Source of the DNA: Acinetobacter lwoffii
GTDB taxonomy: Bacteria > Pseudomonadota > Gammaproteobacteria > Pseudomonadales > Moraxellaceae
NCBI RefSeq assembly: GCF_015602705.1
Contig: NZ_CP059081.1
Location: forward strand, 815,702 to 879,701
Direction of reading: 5' to 3'
Length of the DNA stretch: 64,000 nucleotides
Shown: piece by piece, positions 56,047-64,000 of the stretch
How positions within the stretch are numbered: the stretch's first letter is position 1
How the letters are laid out: each line of letters opens with the position of its first letter
The notes under the pieces: generated by a model
Told to the model about the DNA's origin: nothing
Seen by the model: only the letters and a program-made list of their open reading frames with translations
Database searches by the model: none
Translations under genes and position numbers: made by a program

Positions 56047-56778
56047 CTATGAATTTTCATCCAGATAGCTGTCGACATCTAGATGCTTGATCGTTTTACA
56101 ATATTGATGCTCATATTTCAGCAGCCGCGTATATAACCCGGCATAGTGATTTAATTGCTGTTTTAGTTCGGCATACCGAGGATCATGGCTTGAATAAAAA
56201 CGTAATTTTAGTCGGATCAGGCAGGTTTGTTTATAAGCCCAAAAACAGATTTTACGTAATTGTTGTAGCTGATAGTGCTCAGTATTTTTACTATTTTCCT
56301 TGAATAAATTTTCTCGATAAAAGCGCACAAAACCAAAGCTCACGCCAAAGAAGAATAAGCTCCACATCAGCAAACTGCTTTGTATAAAGACCAGATTTAA
56401 GGCTTGCATCAGAATCACAATAGCCATCTTGATCGGGGTATGCCGTAATAATTGATACAGCGAATAAGAAGAATGCTGAATCTGGTACAGAATCAAGGTG
56501 AGACTCAACATCAGGAACAGTAGAATGGCCAACATGGCATAACTCTGCGCCTGAAATTCGCTGATTTGCACAAAAGATTGCTGTACGAAATCTCCTAACA
56601 TCAAACTGATGGGAACAAAAATCATGGCGGCCAAGGCCCAAGGAATTAAAAGCTTGGCTTTACCCCAGATTCCACGGATTTTAATCTGACTGTAAAACAG
56701 GTAATTTCCTTTAAATGCAGTCGGATATTGGCGCTTAAGTTGCTGCAGCAACAAAGTCACTTGCGTAGTGGGCATCAT
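56047..56778 (-). CDS. Membrane protein, unknown; paralogue of the 55-kb gene
   Basis: The 243-residue protein has four hydrophobic segments (about 44-66, 80-100, 116-138, 138-150) and a cytosolic C-terminus with LQQLRKICFWAYKQTC, and YAGLYTRLLKYEHQYCKTI like YYQNLYQQCMNEEQRLL in the other protein. The N-terminus QYPTAFKGNYLFYSQIKIR parallels the 55-kb HPDAFFLKLRYSRFKF. Identity is low but the order of features is the same. No known family. The start is MM; either ATG may serve. Confidence 0.6.
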   Translation of the reverse strand: MMPTTQVTLLLQQLKRQYPTAFKGNYLFYSQIKIRGIWGKAKLLIPWALAAMIFVPISLMLGDFVQQSFVQISEFQAQSYAMLAILLFLMLSLTLILYQIQHSSYSLYQLLRHTPIKMAIVILMQALNLVFIQSSLLMWSLFFFGVSFGFVRFYRENLFKENSKNTEHYQLQQLRKICFWAYKQTCLIRLKLRFYSSHDPRYAELKQQLNHYAGLYTRLLKYEHQYCKTIKHLDVDSYLDENS

Positions 56779-56949
56779 CCAGAGATTAATTTAATATATA
56801 GATGAAGCACTATAGTCGATTTTGCGCAAAATCGCAGAAGAAATGCAGTTTCAGAACGTAGCACTGTTTTAATCATGAAGATTTTAGTTTTTTAGCGACG
56901 AATTATGCGAAAATAGCCGATTCAAGATTTATTTTTTTAAGGACAGTTT

Positions 56950-57456
56950 ATGACTGATCAATCTCCTCAGGCGTTAAGCGACATCGAAATTTTAGACATC
57001 CTGCAAAGTATGAAAAAGGATGAGCTAAATACTGAGGCGCAAGCAGCAATTCGTCAGGGTGGTAAAGCTGGTCGTCAGGAAGCGCATAAAGCAGCCTTAG
57101 TAGCATTGAATCAGTCATTTGAAGACAAATTTGTCGAAGCCGTATCTTTGGCTTTGGGTCTGAATGCAGCACAAATCAAAAAAATCCGTTATAAAAAAGA
57201 CCGAATTCGTATTTTAAAAGCGCGCGGAATTGATTATATGGCGATTGATGGCGCTGAAACTGCGCAAGTGCTGTCACAAATTGCCCAAGCAATTGTGCGT
57301 GAAGATGCGATTGTCACCCATGACCTGCACAATATTTTCCCATTCTGGAAAGAAGGCTGGCCAATGGTGCAATTCGATAATGCCTACAAAATTTTAGAAG
57401 ATGATATCCAGATTCACTATCAAGCCGTTCTAGAAGCTTTATTAGCAAAAATCTAA
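56950..57456 (+). CDS. Conserved cytosolic protein, unknown
   Basis: The 168-residue helical protein is not recognised. It opens with SPQALSDIEILDILQSMKKDEL, has a basic segment IKKIRYKKDRIRILKARG, and an acidic, aromatic HDLHNIFPFWKEGWPM followed by VQFDNAYKILEDDIQIHYQ. No catalytic motif or membrane segment is visible. GGACAG precedes the ATG. It ends at a strong terminator. Confidence 0.55.
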   Translation: MTDQSPQALSDIEILDILQSMKKDELNTEAQAAIRQGGKAGRQEAHKAALVALNQSFEDKFVEAVSLALGLNAAQIKKIRYKKDRIRILKARGIDYMAIDGAETAQVLSQIAQAIVREDAIVTHDLHNIFPFWKEGWPMVQFDNAYKILEDDIQIHYQAVLEALLAKI

Positions 57457-57476
57457 GCTATAACCAGATCTAAACG

Positions 57477-57500
57477 AAAGCACCTTTGGGTGCTTTTTTT
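57477..57500 (+). terminator. Intrinsic terminator after the 57-kb gene
   Basis: AAAGCACC pairs with GGTGCTTT around TTTG, followed by seven T. The last bases overlap the stop codon of the convergent gene. Confidence 0.85.
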
Positions 57501-57780
57501 AATCGCGATACATCAGCGCAATCAGCCAGCTGATGGGCAAGATAAATAAACGCCACCAGGTGATCAAGGGCCAATAAAAATATTCTCCAAACCTCAAGGT
57601 CGAGTCGAAACCTCGACGACGACGTTCATGCGGGTAGGGAATAATGAACACCGTTAAAACCATTAGAATGATGGCTGCCAGTAAAAGCAGGGGATTCTGT
57701 TGTTTGGCAAGAATGAAGTAAAACAAATACAGGGCTGAATAAAAAAACAGACATGCCAATAATGCAGAAATATTCATCAC
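57499..57780 (-). CDS. Small membrane protein, unknown
   Basis: The 93-residue product has three hydrophobic segments (about 4-22, 30-46, 68-88) and a basic loop PYPHERRRRGFDSTLRFGEYF between the second and third. The family is not recognised. It is 62 bases downstream of the CorC/HlyC-type gene on the same strand. Confidence 0.6.
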   Translation of the reverse strand: MMNISALLACLFFYSALYLFYFILAKQQNPLLLLAAIILMVLTVFIIPYPHERRRRGFDSTLRFGEYFYWPLITWWRLFILPISWLIALMYRD

Positions 57781-57842
57781 TCACCTTATGATTTTTTTAT
57801 TAGAATAATTTTTGAAACAGAGGAATAAAAAGAAGAACCAGA

Positions 57843-59165
57843 TTAATCTGATTCTTCTTGAATAACTGAATTGGTTTCGATTAAGCGGGTCACCAGTAAC
57901 TGGTCAATTTTAAAATGATCGACATCCACCACTTCAAACTTATAAGCACCAAATATCACTGCATCTGCAGGACGTGGAATCTTGCGTAATTTATACATCA
58001 TGAAGCCAGCAATGGTTTCATAGTTTTCATCATCAGGCATCTCATCAATTTCAAGCGCATGCTTGATGTCTTCAATCGGTGTACTGCCTTCAATCAACCA
58101 AGAATTATTGTCACGTTTAATAATTTGCTGATCGGCTTCAATTGGCGTCACCCAGTCACCCATCACGGTAATCATAATATCAGAAAGGGTAATCACCCCA
58201 ACGACCAGCGCATATTCATTAATGACGACGGCAAACTTTTCCTTGGTGGAGCGGAAACGATCCAGAACTTCCGATAAAGTCAAAGTATCAGGAATGGTCA
58301 AGACATTACGGATGGTATTTTCATTGAGCTGCAGCAGCGACTGGTTATTCAAAATACGCACCAGAATATCTTTGGCATCGACATAGCCAATCACACTGTC
58401 GATGTCATTACTACACACCAGAAACTTGGAATAGGGATATTCCGCCAGCTTTTGCCGAATACTTACTTCCGGTTCATTTAAGGTAAAGAACACCACATTT
58501 TCACGGGTAGTCATACTCGAAGGAACGTTACGCTCTTCAAGCTCGAATACATTTTCAATGAAATGATGTTCCTGTTTTTGTAGTACACCGGCCTGTGCAC
58601 CCGCATCCATCACTGCGGAAATATCATCAAAAGTAATATTGTCATCACGGATGGTATTTACTTTAAACAGGCGGAACAGCATGTTGGCAATCGCGTTAAT
58701 AAACCAGGCCAAAGGTTTACAGACTTTAATGAAAATCTGAATTGGCTCGATGACTGAGACTGCGATCTTTTCTGGCGCAATCATGGCCAGACGTTTCGGC
58801 ATCAGGTCCGCAAATAAAATAAATAATGAAGTGACGACAGTAAAGGAGAGCGCAAAGCTAATATTGTCAGCCCAAGGTCCTTGGTAAAAGCGGGAAACAA
58901 AATTATAAATATAAGGGCGGAAGGCACCTTCACCTAAAATACCGCCGAGAATGGCAACTGCATTTAAACCAATTTGAGAGGCTGCAAAGAAGTCCGCAGA
59001 ATTTTCTTGTAGATCTAAAACTTTTTGAGCGCGATGATCACCCGACTCAGCCAGAATTTTGAGTTTGACTTTACGGGCACCTGCGAGGGCGATTTCAGTT
59101 AAAGATAAAAAACCGGCCCCCGTGATGAGTATTAAGATAATCACGATATTTTGTAAGAGGCTCAC
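57843..59165 (-). CDS. CNNM/CorC-type hemolysin-family transporter (YtfL/PaeA-like)
   Basis: The 440-residue protein has the DUF21 (CNNM) domain: four membrane helices, ending about residue 180, with GFLSLTEIALAGARKVKLK at the start and LFADLMPKRLAMIAPEKIA in the middle. Two CBS domains follow (about 210-330: VFFTLNEPEVSIRQKL, then IGYVDAKDILVRIL), and a CorC_HlyC domain with NYETIAGFMMYKLRKIPRPAD ends it. Related E. coli proteins carry cobalt/magnesium homeostasis or polyamine export (PaeA). The substrate is not determined. Confidence 0.9.
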   Translation of the reverse strand: MSLLQNIVIILILITGAGFLSLTEIALAGARKVKLKILAESGDHRAQKVLDLQENSADFFAASQIGLNAVAILGGILGEGAFRPYIYNFVSRFYQGPWADNISFALSFTVVTSLFILFADLMPKRLAMIAPEKIAVSVIEPIQIFIKVCKPLAWFINAIANMLFRLFKVNTIRDDNITFDDISAVMDAGAQAGVLQKQEHHFIENVFELEERNVPSSMTTRENVVFFTLNEPEVSIRQKLAEYPYSKFLVCSNDIDSVIGYVDAKDILVRILNNQSLLQLNENTIRNVLTIPDTLTLSEVLDRFRSTKEKFAVVINEYALVVGVITLSDIMITVMGDWVTPIEADQQIIKRDNNSWLIEGSTPIEDIKHALEIDEMPDDENYETIAGFMMYKLRKIPRPADAVIFGAYKFEVVDVDHFKIDQLLVTRLIETNSVIQEESD

Positions 59166-59208
59166 AAATCCACCTGTGGATGAATAGTATCTTGGGATAT
59201 TTTTAACA

Positions 59209-59249
59209 CAAAAAAAGACTTGAGGTGTAACAACGACAACTCAAGTCTT
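59209..59249 (-). terminator. Intrinsic terminator of the LysR gene
   Basis: AAGACTTGAG (59215-59224) and CTCAAGTCTT (59240-59249) form a 10-base stem; on the minus strand at least five T follow. Confidence 0.8.
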
Positions 59250-59292
59250 CAAAGTATAATCTTAAAAAATAAGAATTTAGAAGATTTTGAGT

Positions 59293-60282
59293 TTAATAAT
59301 GTGAAAATTGAGAATTATTGCTCAGGAATTCACGGTTTTCTTCTTCAATCATTTGACGCGCAACATACAAAATCAGCTGACGTAACCAGCGATGTGCCGG
59401 ATGATGATGCAATAAAGGGCACCATGCCATTTTCAATTCAAATTCCGGAATATAAAATGGCGGATCTTTTAGAATTAAATTGTGATTCTTTGCTTGCAGG
59501 CGTGCGATGCGTGAAGGAAGTGTTGCGACCAAGTCGACATTGGAAGCCAATAAACCCGGCATCTGGTAATGACGGGTAAAGACCGAAATTTTACGTTTCT
59601 GGCCAATCCGCTCTAAAGCCTGATCAATCCAGCCTAAACCAGCCTGTTTTTCAGGATTTACCCCGAAGCCAACCCCCATACCGGTTTTAGAAACCCAGAT
59701 ATGCTGTGCATCCAGGTAACTTTTAAGGTTTAAATTGCTTGCGGCAGGATGCTTGTTATTTAAAAGACAAGAAAAGCTGTCACGCCAGACCAATACCTGA
59801 TGAAAACTTTGTGGGATTTCATTAAAACGGTTGATTGCCAGATCGACCTTGCCTTGTTCCATGTCACGATACGACACGTCACTTGGCGTCAGAAAATCCA
59901 ATACCACATTCGGCGCTTCTGAACGTAGTGCTTTAACCAGACGCGGAACCAGCGTGGCTTCTGCATAATCCGAGGTCATGATCCGGAAGACACGATTTGA
60001 GGTATAAGGACGGAACTCGGTACGTGGTTCCAGAATCATCGACAAGTCAGCCAGGGCATCCCGAATACGTGGTTGTAATTCTAAAGCACGTTCGGTTGGG
60101 GTCATGCCTTCAGAAGAACGGATCAGGAGGGGATCATTAAATAAATTGCGTAATCGGCGCAAGATGTTACTCATGGCAGGCTGGGTAACACCCAATTGTT
60201 CTGCTGCACGTGTGACATTTTTTTCGCGAAGAAGTACATCAAGATAAATTAATAGATTGAGATCGACCCGCTCCAGATTCAT
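59293..60282 (-). CDS. LysR-family transcriptional regulator
   Basis: The 329-residue protein has the N-terminal LysR helix-turn-helix (LNLLIYLDVLLREKNVTRAAEQLGVTQPAMSNILRRLR) and a type 2 periplasmic-like effector domain like that of NodD/LeuO members. The C-terminus is long and His-rich (CPLLHHHPAHRW). It is divergent from aceA across a 660-base gap, so it may control the glyoxylate shunt; this is a context inference. The effector is unknown. Confidence 0.9.
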   Translation of the reverse strand: MNLERVDLNLLIYLDVLLREKNVTRAAEQLGVTQPAMSNILRRLRNLFNDPLLIRSSEGMTPTERALELQPRIRDALADLSMILEPRTEFRPYTSNRVFRIMTSDYAEATLVPRLVKALRSEAPNVVLDFLTPSDVSYRDMEQGKVDLAINRFNEIPQSFHQVLVWRDSFSCLLNNKHPAASNLNLKSYLDAQHIWVSKTGMGVGFGVNPEKQAGLGWIDQALERIGQKRKISVFTRHYQMPGLLASNVDLVATLPSRIARLQAKNHNLILKDPPFYIPEFELKMAWCPLLHHHPAHRWLRQLILYVARQMIEEENREFLSNNSQFSHY

Positions 60283-60943
60283 AAAAGAAATACCGAGAAT
60301 AAATACAAGAAATTATGATGATTATGCCATAATTGCCAGGCCTTGTGTAAAGCGCCGATGAAAAAAAGCCATGTGCTCACTGATAAAGTTTACAGAATTA
60401 ACACAGGCTTAAGCTCCATTATTCAAAGTGTACATAAGAGAAAAGATGCACGTTAAATGGACCATCATTTAGCCTTTTTATAAATTGGAATGAAAGCCCT
60501 CTTTTCGCTTTAAAAGAAAATCATAAAGGCCGTTTTTACGTTCAAGATTTGAGTGAAAAGTAAACTAAATCAAAAATTCCTTAAGTTGAATAAATCATCG
60601 AAGATCAGCATTTTTTAAAAATAAAAGGGCATAAAACCCATATCCAGACTTAAGTCTAATGAATTATTTTTAAGCAACATGCAGAAATTTTATCCATTTT
60701 TATTTTTAAATAAATTTATATAAAACACTAATTTAATATAATTTATCAAGATTGTACTAAGACTTTGATCTACTCATTTTTTAAATAAATACTGAAGATT
60801 CTTGCAGACTATTGGATTAATTTTCATAAGCCCACTAATCTTTAGCTATCCCAACGGATCGTCGAAAATCTGAACAAGTCATTGAGGGTGTGATTTGAGC
60901 GGTTCGTTGCAGAAAAATCCTAATATTATTACAGGAATATATC
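60283..60943. other. Divergent intergenic region LysR gene / aceA
   Basis: About 660 very AT-rich bases with no supportable gene. One promoter-like pair faces aceA: TTGCAG (60802-60807) and CATAAG (60825-60830), 17 bases apart, giving a leader of about 105 bases. AGGA lies seven bases before the aceA ATG. I see no convincing LysR T-N11-A palindrome, though AT-rich tracts could hide one. The length is large for such a pair and could hold a small RNA. Confidence 0.5.
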
Positions 60944-62545
60944 ATGACTACATACCAAACAGCGATTGATGCAATCCGCGAATTAAAAGCGAAATTCGGT
61001 AACACTTGGGCAGACATCAGTCCTGAAGATGCTGCGCGTATGCAACTTCAAAACCGTTTCAAAACTGGTTTAGACATTGCGAAATATACAGCGGCAATTA
61101 TGCGTCGTGATATGGCTGCTTATGATGCAGACTCTAGCAAATACACTCAATCACTAGGTTGCTGGCACGGTTTCATCGCGCAACAAAAAATGATTGCGAA
61201 CAAAAAATACTTCGGTACAACTGAACGTCGCTACATCTACCTTTCTGGTTGGATGGTTGCAGCGCTTCGTTCAGAATTCGGTCCACTTCCTGACCAATCT
61301 ATGCACGAAAAAACTTCTGTTCCTGCATTGATCGAAGAAATCTACACTTTCTTACGTCAAGCTGATGCGAAAGAATTAAACGACTTGTTCCGTGCACTTA
61401 AAAAAGCACAAGAAGCGGGCGACACTGCTAAAGCAGCTGAAATCACTTCACAAATCGACAACTTCCAAACTCACGTTGTGCCAATTATTGCGGACATCGA
61501 CGCTGGTTTCGGTAACGAAGAAGCGACTTACTTACTTGCTAAGAAAATGATCGAAGCGGGTGCTTGTGCACTACAAATCGAAAACCAGGTTTCTGATGCG
61601 AAACAATGTGGTCACCAAGCTGGTAAAGTAACAGTTCCACACGAAGACTTCATCGCGAAAATCCACGCGCTTCGTTATGCATTCCTAGAAATGGGTCTTG
61701 ACGACGGTATCATCGTTGCACGTACTGACTCTGAAGGCGCTGACTTGACTCAAAAAATCCCAGTGGTTAAAGAGCCAGGCGACATCGCTTCTCAATACAT
61801 CAGCTACTTAGACACAACTGAAATTGACATTTCAGAAGCGCAAGAAGACGAAATCCTGATCAAGCGTGATGGTAAACTTCACCGTCCTAAACGTCTTGCT
61901 TCTGGTCTATACCAGTTCCGTGAAGGCACGCAAATCGACCGCGTCGTACTTGACTGTGTAACTAGCTTACAAAACGGTGCTGACCTTCTTTGGATCGAAA
62001 CTGCAACGCCAAACGTTGCTGAAATCGCTCACATGGTTAACCGTGTACGTGAAACAGTTCCAAATGCGAAACTTGTTTATAACAACTCGCCTTCGTTCAA
62101 CTGGACTTTAAACTTCCGTCAACAAGCATATGACCGTTGGGTTGCTGAAGGTAAAGACGTTTCTGCTTACGACCGTGCTAAGTTAATGAGCGCTGAGTAC
62201 GATGCAACTGAACTGGCTGCTGAAGCTGACGAAAAAGTTCGTACCTTCCAAGCTGATGCTGCTCGTGAAGCGGGTGTGTTCCATCACTTGATCACACTTC
62301 CGACTTACCACACAGCTGCGCTTTCTACTCATGAGCTTGCTCAAGGTTACTTCGGTACTGAAGGTATGTTGGCTTATGTTGCTGGCGTACAACGTAAAGA
62401 AATCCGCGGCGGTATCGCATGTGTTAAACACCAAGCAATGGCTGGTTCTGACATCGGTGATGACCACAAAGAAATCTTCGCTGGTGACAATGCATTGAAA
62501 GCTGGTGATGATTCTAAAAACACAATGAACCAGTTCAGCGCTTAA
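60944..62545 (+). CDS. aceA: Isocitrate lyase
   Basis: The 533-residue enzyme splits isocitrate to glyoxylate and succinate in the glyoxylate shunt, for growth on acetate and fatty acids. Motifs: the catalytic loop KQCGH in SDAKQCGHQAGKVTVPHEDF, VPIIADIDAGFGNEEATY, DGIIVARTDSEGADLT and YNNSPSFNWTL. The length places it with the longer pseudomonad/Acinetobacter ICL group; E. coli has 434 residues. Codon use is strongly biased (highly expressed). Malate synthase is not in the window. A LysR gene is divergent from it. Confidence 0.97.
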   Translation: MTTYQTAIDAIRELKAKFGNTWADISPEDAARMQLQNRFKTGLDIAKYTAAIMRRDMAAYDADSSKYTQSLGCWHGFIAQQKMIANKKYFGTTERRYIYLSGWMVAALRSEFGPLPDQSMHEKTSVPALIEEIYTFLRQADAKELNDLFRALKKAQEAGDTAKAAEITSQIDNFQTHVVPIIADIDAGFGNEEATYLLAKKMIEAGACALQIENQVSDAKQCGHQAGKVTVPHEDFIAKIHALRYAFLEMGLDDGIIVARTDSEGADLTQKIPVVKEPGDIASQYISYLDTTEIDISEAQEDEILIKRDGKLHRPKRLASGLYQFREGTQIDRVVLDCVTSLQNGADLLWIETATPNVAEIAHMVNRVRETVPNAKLVYNNSPSFNWTLNFRQQAYDRWVAEGKDVSAYDRAKLMSAEYDATELAAEADEKVRTFQADAAREAGVFHHLITLPTYHTAALSTHELAQGYFGTEGMLAYVAGVQRKEIRGGIACVKHQAMAGSDIGDDHKEIFAGDNALKAGDDSKNTMNQFSA

Positions 62546-62564
62546 TCCGCTTAATTGATTCACC

Positions 62565-62592
62565 AAAAAACCCTGCATCTGCAGGGTTTTTT
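62565..62592 (+). terminator. Intrinsic terminator of aceA
   Basis: AAAAAACCCTGC and GCAGGGTTTTTT form a stem around ATCT. Confidence 0.9.
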
Positions 62593-62801
62593 GTTTGGAA
62601 AAATGCTATTAATAAATAGGGAAGAGCAATCTCAAGAACGTGCTCAAGAGGGATAATCCATAATTTCTCCATGATTGGTTTTTATCGCAGTTTTATGTGT
62701 TTAATTCTTGCATTCTAGTGCTATGTCACTGAATATTTGGATATAGCATGCTTATGTTCTGCATCAATTTACCCCTATTTAATTAAAAGTGACCCGGACT
62801 T

Positions 62802-64000
62802 ATGCTGTCTAAATTTTTTATCCACCGCCCGATCTTTGCTGGGGTACTGGCGATTGTTGTCATGGCAATCGGCTTGTTCGCAGTGATGAACCTGCCAGTG
62901 GAACGTTATCCGGACATTGCGCCGCCAAGGATAACGGTGGCAGCAACTTATAGCGGTGCTTCTGCAGAAACTGTGGAAGAAAGTGTGACTCAAGTGCTGG
63001 AACAGCAAATCAAAGGCATTGATCATCTGCTGTATTTCAGTTCGAGTAGTGATTCTTCAGGGCGCAGCCGGGTCAGTATTAGCTTTGAAAATGGCACCGA
63101 CCCAGATACCGCACAGGTTCAGGTACAAAATGCGATTAATGGGGTACTAAACCGATTACCGGAAGATGTACAACGCCAAGGCGTTAATGTCTTTAAATCG
63201 CTCGGTGATACCCATATGGTGATCAGCCTGTATGATGAGTCGGGGCGCAGCAACAATATTGAACTTTCCGACTATCTGATGACCCATCTGGAACAGGACA
63301 TTTCCCGGATTGAAGGCATTGGTGAGGTGGATGTTTTTGGTTCACAATATGCGATGCGGATCTGGCTGAATCCGGAAAAATTAAAACAATATAACCTGAT
63401 GCCAAGCGATGTGCGTGTTGCGATTGAAGCCCAGAATACTCAGGTCGCTGCTGGTGCAATTGGTGATCTTCCAGCCATAGATGAGCAATACCTGAATGCC
63501 AAAGTCACCTCCGGTTCACGGCTAAAAACCGTAGAAGAATTCCAGAATATTATTGTCAAATCGGATCGTGCCGGCAGCTTTATTTATTTGAAAGACATTG
63601 CGCGGGTGGAACTGGGTGCTGAAAATTATCAATCTTATAGTACTAATAATGGTTATCCATCGGCTGGTCTGGGTATTTCACTGGCGTCAGGGGCCAATGC
63701 CATTGCCACCTCTAATCTGATTAAAGCTGAAATTGCCCGCATTTCCCAGCAATTGCCTGACGGCTATAAAATTGCTTACCCGCGTGATAATACGCCTTTT
63801 GTACAAGAATCAATTAAAGAAGTGGTCAAAACCCTGATCGAAGCCGTGATTTTGGTCATCATTGTGATGTTCATTTTCTTGCAGAACTGGCGTGCAACTT
63901 TGATTCCTACCGTGACTGTTCCAGTGGTGATTTTGGGTACGATGGCGGTGCTGTATGCACTGGGTATGAGTATCAACACTTTAACCTTATTTGCGCTGGT
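62802..64000 (+). CDS. RND-family efflux permease (HAE1 type), partial
   Basis: The first 399 codons are visible; the gene runs off the right edge with no stop. The reading MLSKFFIHRPIFAGVLAIVV is the first transmembrane helix, followed by the periplasmic porter domain (LPVERYPDIAPPRITVAATY, GASAETVEESVTQVLEQQIKG). The second helix LIEAVILVIIVMFIFLQNWR and TLIPTVTVPVVILGT match AcrB/AdeJ-like proteins. This end resembles AdeJ more than AdeB, but several positions differ, so I leave the symbol blank. No membrane-fusion gene precedes it; it is about 256 bases after aceA with a terminator between. Confidence 0.92.
   Translation, partial: MLSKFFIHRPIFAGVLAIVVMAIGLFAVMNLPVERYPDIAPPRITVAATYSGASAETVEESVTQVLEQQIKGIDHLLYFSSSSDSSGRSRVSISFENGTDPDTAQVQVQNAINGVLNRLPEDVQRQGVNVFKSLGDTHMVISLYDESGRSNNIELSDYLMTHLEQDISRIEGIGEVDVFGSQYAMRIWLNPEKLKQYNLMPSDVRVAIEAQNTQVAAGAIGDLPAIDEQYLNAKVTSGSRLKTVEEFQNIIVKSDRAGSFIYLKDIARVELGAENYQSYSTNNGYPSAGLGISLASGANAIATSNLIKAEIARISQQLPDGYKIAYPRDNTPFVQESIKEVVKTLIEAVILVIIVMFIFLQNWRATLIPTVTVPVVILGTMAVLYALGMSINTLTLFAL

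Noticed and set aside
59220..59579. Plus-strand open frame at the 3' end of the LysR gene
   Set aside because: It overlaps the terminator and the LysR coding region and has no start signal.

Overview
The window looks like a chromosomal segment of an Acinetobacter species (Moraxellaceae, Gammaproteobacteria). The evidence is protein-level resemblance of almost every gene, a moderately AT-rich composition, an ABZJ_00895-type membrane protein, an acidic insert in RpoD, and a gammaproteobacterial gene order. I cannot name the species. Most of the window is housekeeping DNA; no CRISPR array, prophage, integrase or plasmid origin is visible.

Region by region: 0-7 kb holds ispB (cut by the left edge), rplU-rpmA, lolA, a DUF3298-type lipoprotein, serS, cysG, a five-unit 58-bp tandem array and trmL. 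7-14.2 kb holds a PuuP-like permease, an iron-type alcohol dehydrogenase with an SCP2-like partner, lipB, a DUF493 gene and rpoD. 14.6-24.6 kb holds small acidic and UPF0149 proteins, a complete IS4-family element (15433-16701) that splits the UPF0149 gene's terminator, DedA and trhO genes, a DUF1289 protein, a LysE-type exporter, ribB behind an FMN riboswitch, an overlapping DUF2157/GDYXXLXY pair, and panD. 24.8-34 kb holds pth, rplY, prs, four tRNA-Gln genes, ispE, lolB and a TPR protein, with hemA divergent, then dnaG. 34-38.9 kb holds bamD, divergent from rluD-pgeF, a flavodoxin-like protein, smpB, and coaD with a ferredoxin. 38.9-39.5 kb carries rnpB and tRNA-Met.

39.5-42.9 kb is the clearest accessory block: a very AT-rich KAP-family P-loop NTPase directly downstream of tRNA-Met, a CatB-like acetyltransferase, a RidA-family enzyme and a divergent TetR regulator with two near-identical operators. 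42.9-55 kb returns to core genes (greA, carB-carA with a candidate leader attenuator, yhbY, rlmE, ftsH, folP), with a GNAT gene between ftsH and folP. 55-59.2 kb has two related membrane proteins of unknown function on either side of tRNA-Leu and a CorC/HlyC-type transporter. 59.3-64 kb has a LysR regulator, aceA (isocitrate lyase) and the first 1.2 kb of an RND efflux permease, cut by the right edge.

Functionally the window joins cell-envelope biogenesis (lolA, lolB, bamD, ftsH, ispB, ispE), cofactor synthesis (cysG, hemA, lipB, ribB, panD, coaD, folP), nucleotide supply (prs, carAB) and translation (ribosomal proteins, serS, pth, smpB, rnpB, tRNAs and RNA-modifying enzymes). I did not find a convincing multi-gene undescribed system. 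The best leads are the KAP NTPase locus, the 58-bp array, the 14-bp hairpin that swallows the tRNA-Leu 3' end, the ispE-tRNA-prs arrangement, the carA leader and the TetR operator pair.
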